The notes beneath the pieces are model-generated. The model saw nothing but the letters and a program-made list of their open reading frames with translations, ran no database searches and was not told the DNA's origin. This document shows positions 61,959 through 64,000 of a stretch of DNA of 64,000 nucleotides, piece after piece (the stretch's first letter is position 1; the number at the start of each line of letters is the position of its first letter). Where the stretch lies: positions 1-64,000 of the forward strand of contig NZ_JAVREH010000002.1 of the NCBI RefSeq assembly GCF_031845305.1, given 5' to 3'. The stretch is from Jatrophihabitans_A lederbergiae. Its GTDB lineage: Bacteria; Actinomycetota; Actinomycetes; Mycobacteriales; Jatrophihabitantaceae. The translations under genes were made by a program, and so were the position numbers.

Positions 61959-62703
61959 CGTACCAAGGCCGTCGCCGTCCGCGGACCACGCCGCGCGGCC
62001 TACCGGTGCCGCGGTTCCCGCGGACCGGCAGGCCCCGCTGCCCGTGACCACCAACGACGTGCCGGCACCGCTCGATGTCTCGGCCAAGCGGTTGGACGAG
62101 GACGAGTTCAACCAGCCCAATGCCACCCTGGCGAGCTTCGCCGGTGGCTTCGGGCTGACGTTCTCGACGATGTTCAAGAAGGTCTATACCCAGCAGTACC
62201 CGTTCGAGGTCTTCCCGACCGCGCCGCGCTTCCACGGCCGGCACGTGCTCAACCGGCACCCGGACGGGCTCGAGAAGTGCATCGGCTGTGAGCTGTGCGC
62301 CTGGGCCTGCCCCGCCGACGCGATCTACGTCGAGGGCGGCGACAACACCGAGACGGAGCGCTACTCACCGGGTGAGCGTTACGGCAAGGTGTACCAAATC
62401 AACTATCTGCGCTGCATCTTCTGCGGGTACTGCATCGAGGCCTGCCCGACCCGTTCGCTGACCATGAGCAACGAGTACGAGCTGGCGCTGGACAACCGCC
62501 AGGATCTGATCTACACCAAGGAGCAGCTGATGGCCCCGCTGCTTCCCGGCATGGAGGCGCCGCCGCACCCGATGCGCCTCGGTGATGACGAGAAGGCTTA
62601 CTACACGCCCCGCAAAGAAGAAGGCGCGCCGCAGAGCGGGGCCAACGTCGCCGGCCGGCCGATCACGAGCAACGCCATCGAGGTCGGGGGTCACCACGCA
62701 TGA
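61951..62703 (+). CDS. nuoI: NADH-quinone oxidoreductase subunit I
   Basis: Peripheral subunit with two 4Fe-4S clusters (N6a, N6b) leading to NuoB; 250 aa. The two motifs are CIGCELCAWACPADAIYVEG and CIFCGYCIEACPTRSLTMSN. An N-terminal extension of about 55 residues, rich in Pro and Ala, precedes the usual start region GFGLTFSTMFKKVYTQQYPF. It overlaps nuoH by 8 bp and nuoJ by ATGA. Confidence 0.97.
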   Translation: MADVPRPSPSADHAARPTGAAVPADRQAPLPVTTNDVPAPLDVSAKRLDEDEFNQPNATLASFAGGFGLTFSTMFKKVYTQQYPFEVFPTAPRFHGRHVLNRHPDGLEKCIGCELCAWACPADAIYVEGGDNTETERYSPGERYGKVYQINYLRCIFCGYCIEACPTRSLTMSNEYELALDNRQDLIYTKEQLMAPLLPGMEAPPHPMRLGDDEKAYYTPRKEEGAPQSGANVAGRPITSNAIEVGGHHA

Positions 62704-63482
62704 GTGCGACACAGGTGGTGCTCGCCGCGGCCAGCACTAGCAAGGTGACGACCGGCGAGGCCGTCTCGTTCTGGATTCTCGGGCCGGTAGCGCTGCTCGG
62801 CGCCATCGGCACGGTGACCCTGCGCAACGCGGTCCACTCGGCACTGTCGCTGGTCGCCACGATGATGTGCCTCGGCCTGTTCTACCTGATCGAGCAGGGG
62901 CCATTTCTCGGGCTCGTGCAGATCATCGTCTACACCGGCGCCATCATGATCTTGTTCCTGTTCGTGCTGATGCTGGTCGGCCGTGACTCCTCGGACTCCC
63001 TGGTCGAGACGCTGCGCGGGCAGCGAATAGCGGCGTTGCTCTCGGGCCTGGCGTTCGCCCTGCTGGTCGCCCTGGCGATCGGCCGCGCGTTCACCGGCCA
63101 GAGCGTGAAGAACCTGGACGAGGCGAACGGCCAGTACGGCAACAACGTCAACGGCATCGCCCACCAGTTGTTCACCAAGTACCTGTTCGCCTTCGAGCTG
63201 ACCTCGGCACTGCTCATCGTCGCGGCCGTCGGTGCCATGATCCTGGCGCACATCGAGCGGGACGGGCCCAAGCCGACGCAGAAGAGCTTGGCCCGCGAGC
63301 GCATCCGCTCCGGTCGCCCGCAGCCGCTGCCCGGACCGGGTGTGCTCTCCTCGGGCAACGCGGTCGGCACTCCCGCGCTGCTTCCGGACGGCTCCATCGC
63401 CGGCGAGTCGCTGCTGGGTGGGGCACCCCTCAAGGTGGGCGGCCGGGACGCGCTGCCCGGACGAAACGGTGACCTCTCGTGA
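62700..63482 (+). CDS. nuoJ: NADH-quinone oxidoreductase subunit J
   Basis: Membrane subunit with five helices, 260 aa. Helix 3 with the pi-bulge Tyr is visible in GLVQIIVYTGAIMILFLFVL, after ALSLVATMMCLGLFYLIEQG. The C-terminal 65 residues are hydrophilic (KPTQKSLARERIRSGRPQP) and longer than in E. coli, as common in actinobacteria. It overlaps nuoI and nuoK. Confidence 0.95.
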   Translation: MSATQVVLAAASTSKVTTGEAVSFWILGPVALLGAIGTVTLRNAVHSALSLVATMMCLGLFYLIEQGPFLGLVQIIVYTGAIMILFLFVLMLVGRDSSDSLVETLRGQRIAALLSGLAFALLVALAIGRAFTGQSVKNLDEANGQYGNNVNGIAHQLFTKYLFAFELTSALLIVAAVGAMILAHIERDGPKPTQKSLARERIRSGRPQPLPGPGVLSSGNAVGTPALLPDGSIAGESLLGGAPLKVGGRDALPGRNGDLS

Positions 63483-63778
63483 CGCCTACCTACTATCTGG
63501 TTCTCTCCGCGGCGCTGTTTTCGATCGGCGCCGTTGGTGTGCTGGTGCGGCGCAACGCGATCGTCGTGTTCATGTGCGTGGAGCTCATGCTCAACGCGGT
63601 GAACCTGACCCTGGTCACGTTCGCCCGCATCAACGGCACCCTGGACGGTCAGATCATGGCCTTCTTCGTCATGGTCGTGGCCGCGGCTGAAGTCGTGGTC
63701 GGCCTAGCCATCATCATGTCCATCTTCCGGACGCGACGGTCGGCCTCGGTCGACGACGCAAACCTCCTGAAGTACTAA
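63479..63778 (+). CDS. nuoK: NADH-quinone oxidoreductase subunit K
   Basis: A 99-aa, three-helix antiporter-like subunit. The proton-path glutamates are in FMCVELMLNAVNLTLVTFA and VVAAAEVVVGLAIIMSIFR. It starts with GTG overlapping the nuoJ stop and ends 15 bp before nuoL. Confidence 0.97.
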   Translation: MTPTYYLVLSAALFSIGAVGVLVRRNAIVVFMCVELMLNAVNLTLVTFARINGTLDGQIMAFFVMVVAAAEVVVGLAIIMSIFRTRRSASVDDANLLKY

Positions 63779-63793
63779 GGGAGCTGTAGAAAC

Positions 63794-64000
63794 TTGAACG
63801 CCGCTCACGGAATTCAGTCCGCAGCCTGGCTGCTGGTGGCGGTCCCCGCGCTGTCCGCCGCCGTCCTGCTGCTATTCGGCAAGCGAGCCGACAAATGGGG
63901 TCACCTGCTCGGCGCGCTGGTGCCGGTGCTCCTGTTCATCTACGCCGCGATGCTGTTCTTCTCCATCCGGGGTGAGAGCGGTGAGGGACGCGAGCGCAAC
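63794..64000 (+). CDS. nuoL: NADH-quinone oxidoreductase subunit L, N-terminal part
   Basis: The first 69 codons of the largest antiporter-like subunit, cut by the window end. The product starts MNAAHGIQSAAWLLVAVPAL with a first membrane helix, then FGKRADKWGHLLGALVPVLL. The start appears to be TTG at 63794, with AAGGGAG about 10 bp upstream; no ATG or GTG fits better. Order after nuoK supports the call. Confidence 0.9.
   Translation, partial: MNAAHGIQSAAWLLVAVPALSAAVLLLFGKRADKWGHLLGALVPVLLFIYAAMLFFSIRGESGEGRERN

Overview
The window is high-GC, gene-dense DNA from an actinobacterium. The evidence is a mycothione reductase, a glucosyl-3-phosphoglycerate synthase with a FolP2-like partner, a menaquinone-type geranylgeranyl reductase, a complex I operon, frequent GTG starts and many ATGA/GTGA gene overlaps. 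I cannot fix the genus; a member of the Frankiales or a neighbouring order would fit.

Left end (about 1-13,700): a complete type I-E CRISPR-Cas locus. The array has 70 identical 28-bp repeats at an exact 61-bp period and 69 spacers (154-4390). It lies just downstream of a co-directional minus-strand operon, cas3-cse1-cse2-cas7-cas5-cas6e-cas1-cas2. The crRNA strand is the minus strand, so the leader and youngest spacers are at the right end, next to cas2. Two spacers overlap by 16 nt. The overlap reveals target sequence outside one protospacer and gives an AAC (AAN-type) PAM from the window alone.

Middle (about 13,700-36,800): mostly signalling and housekeeping genes. These are a DUF1810 protein, a coiled-coil membrane protein, a CPA1 cation/proton antiporter, a P450, a membrane GGDEF-EAL protein co-translated with a solute-binding lipoprotein, a Ser/Thr kinase with a lipoprotein partner, a secreted sedolisin-like protease, an HD protein, a PptH/PptT-like pair that would remove and add phosphopantetheine, an alditol oxidase, two divergent paralogous PAS-LuxR regulators, a lutABC lactate operon, mycothione reductase and a ROK kinase.

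Right of centre (about 36,900-45,540): a dispersed thiamine region with thiD, a TPP riboswitch driving a CytX-like transporter and thiG, then an unrelated insertion (SDR, methyltransferase, gene fossils), then thiS-thiO-EamA facing thiE. Next come gpgS-folP2-LigB-like, hppD with an Lrp/AsnC regulator, and a secreted SGNH esterase.

Right end (51,300-64,000): a menJ-like geranylgeranyl reductase, then nuoA to nuoK and the start of nuoL. Two tiny ORFs bridge nuoC-nuoD and nuoD-nuoE with start-stop overlaps. Perfect dyads lie upstream of both the reductase and nuoA. All function calls come from reading protein motifs by eye; no database search was run.
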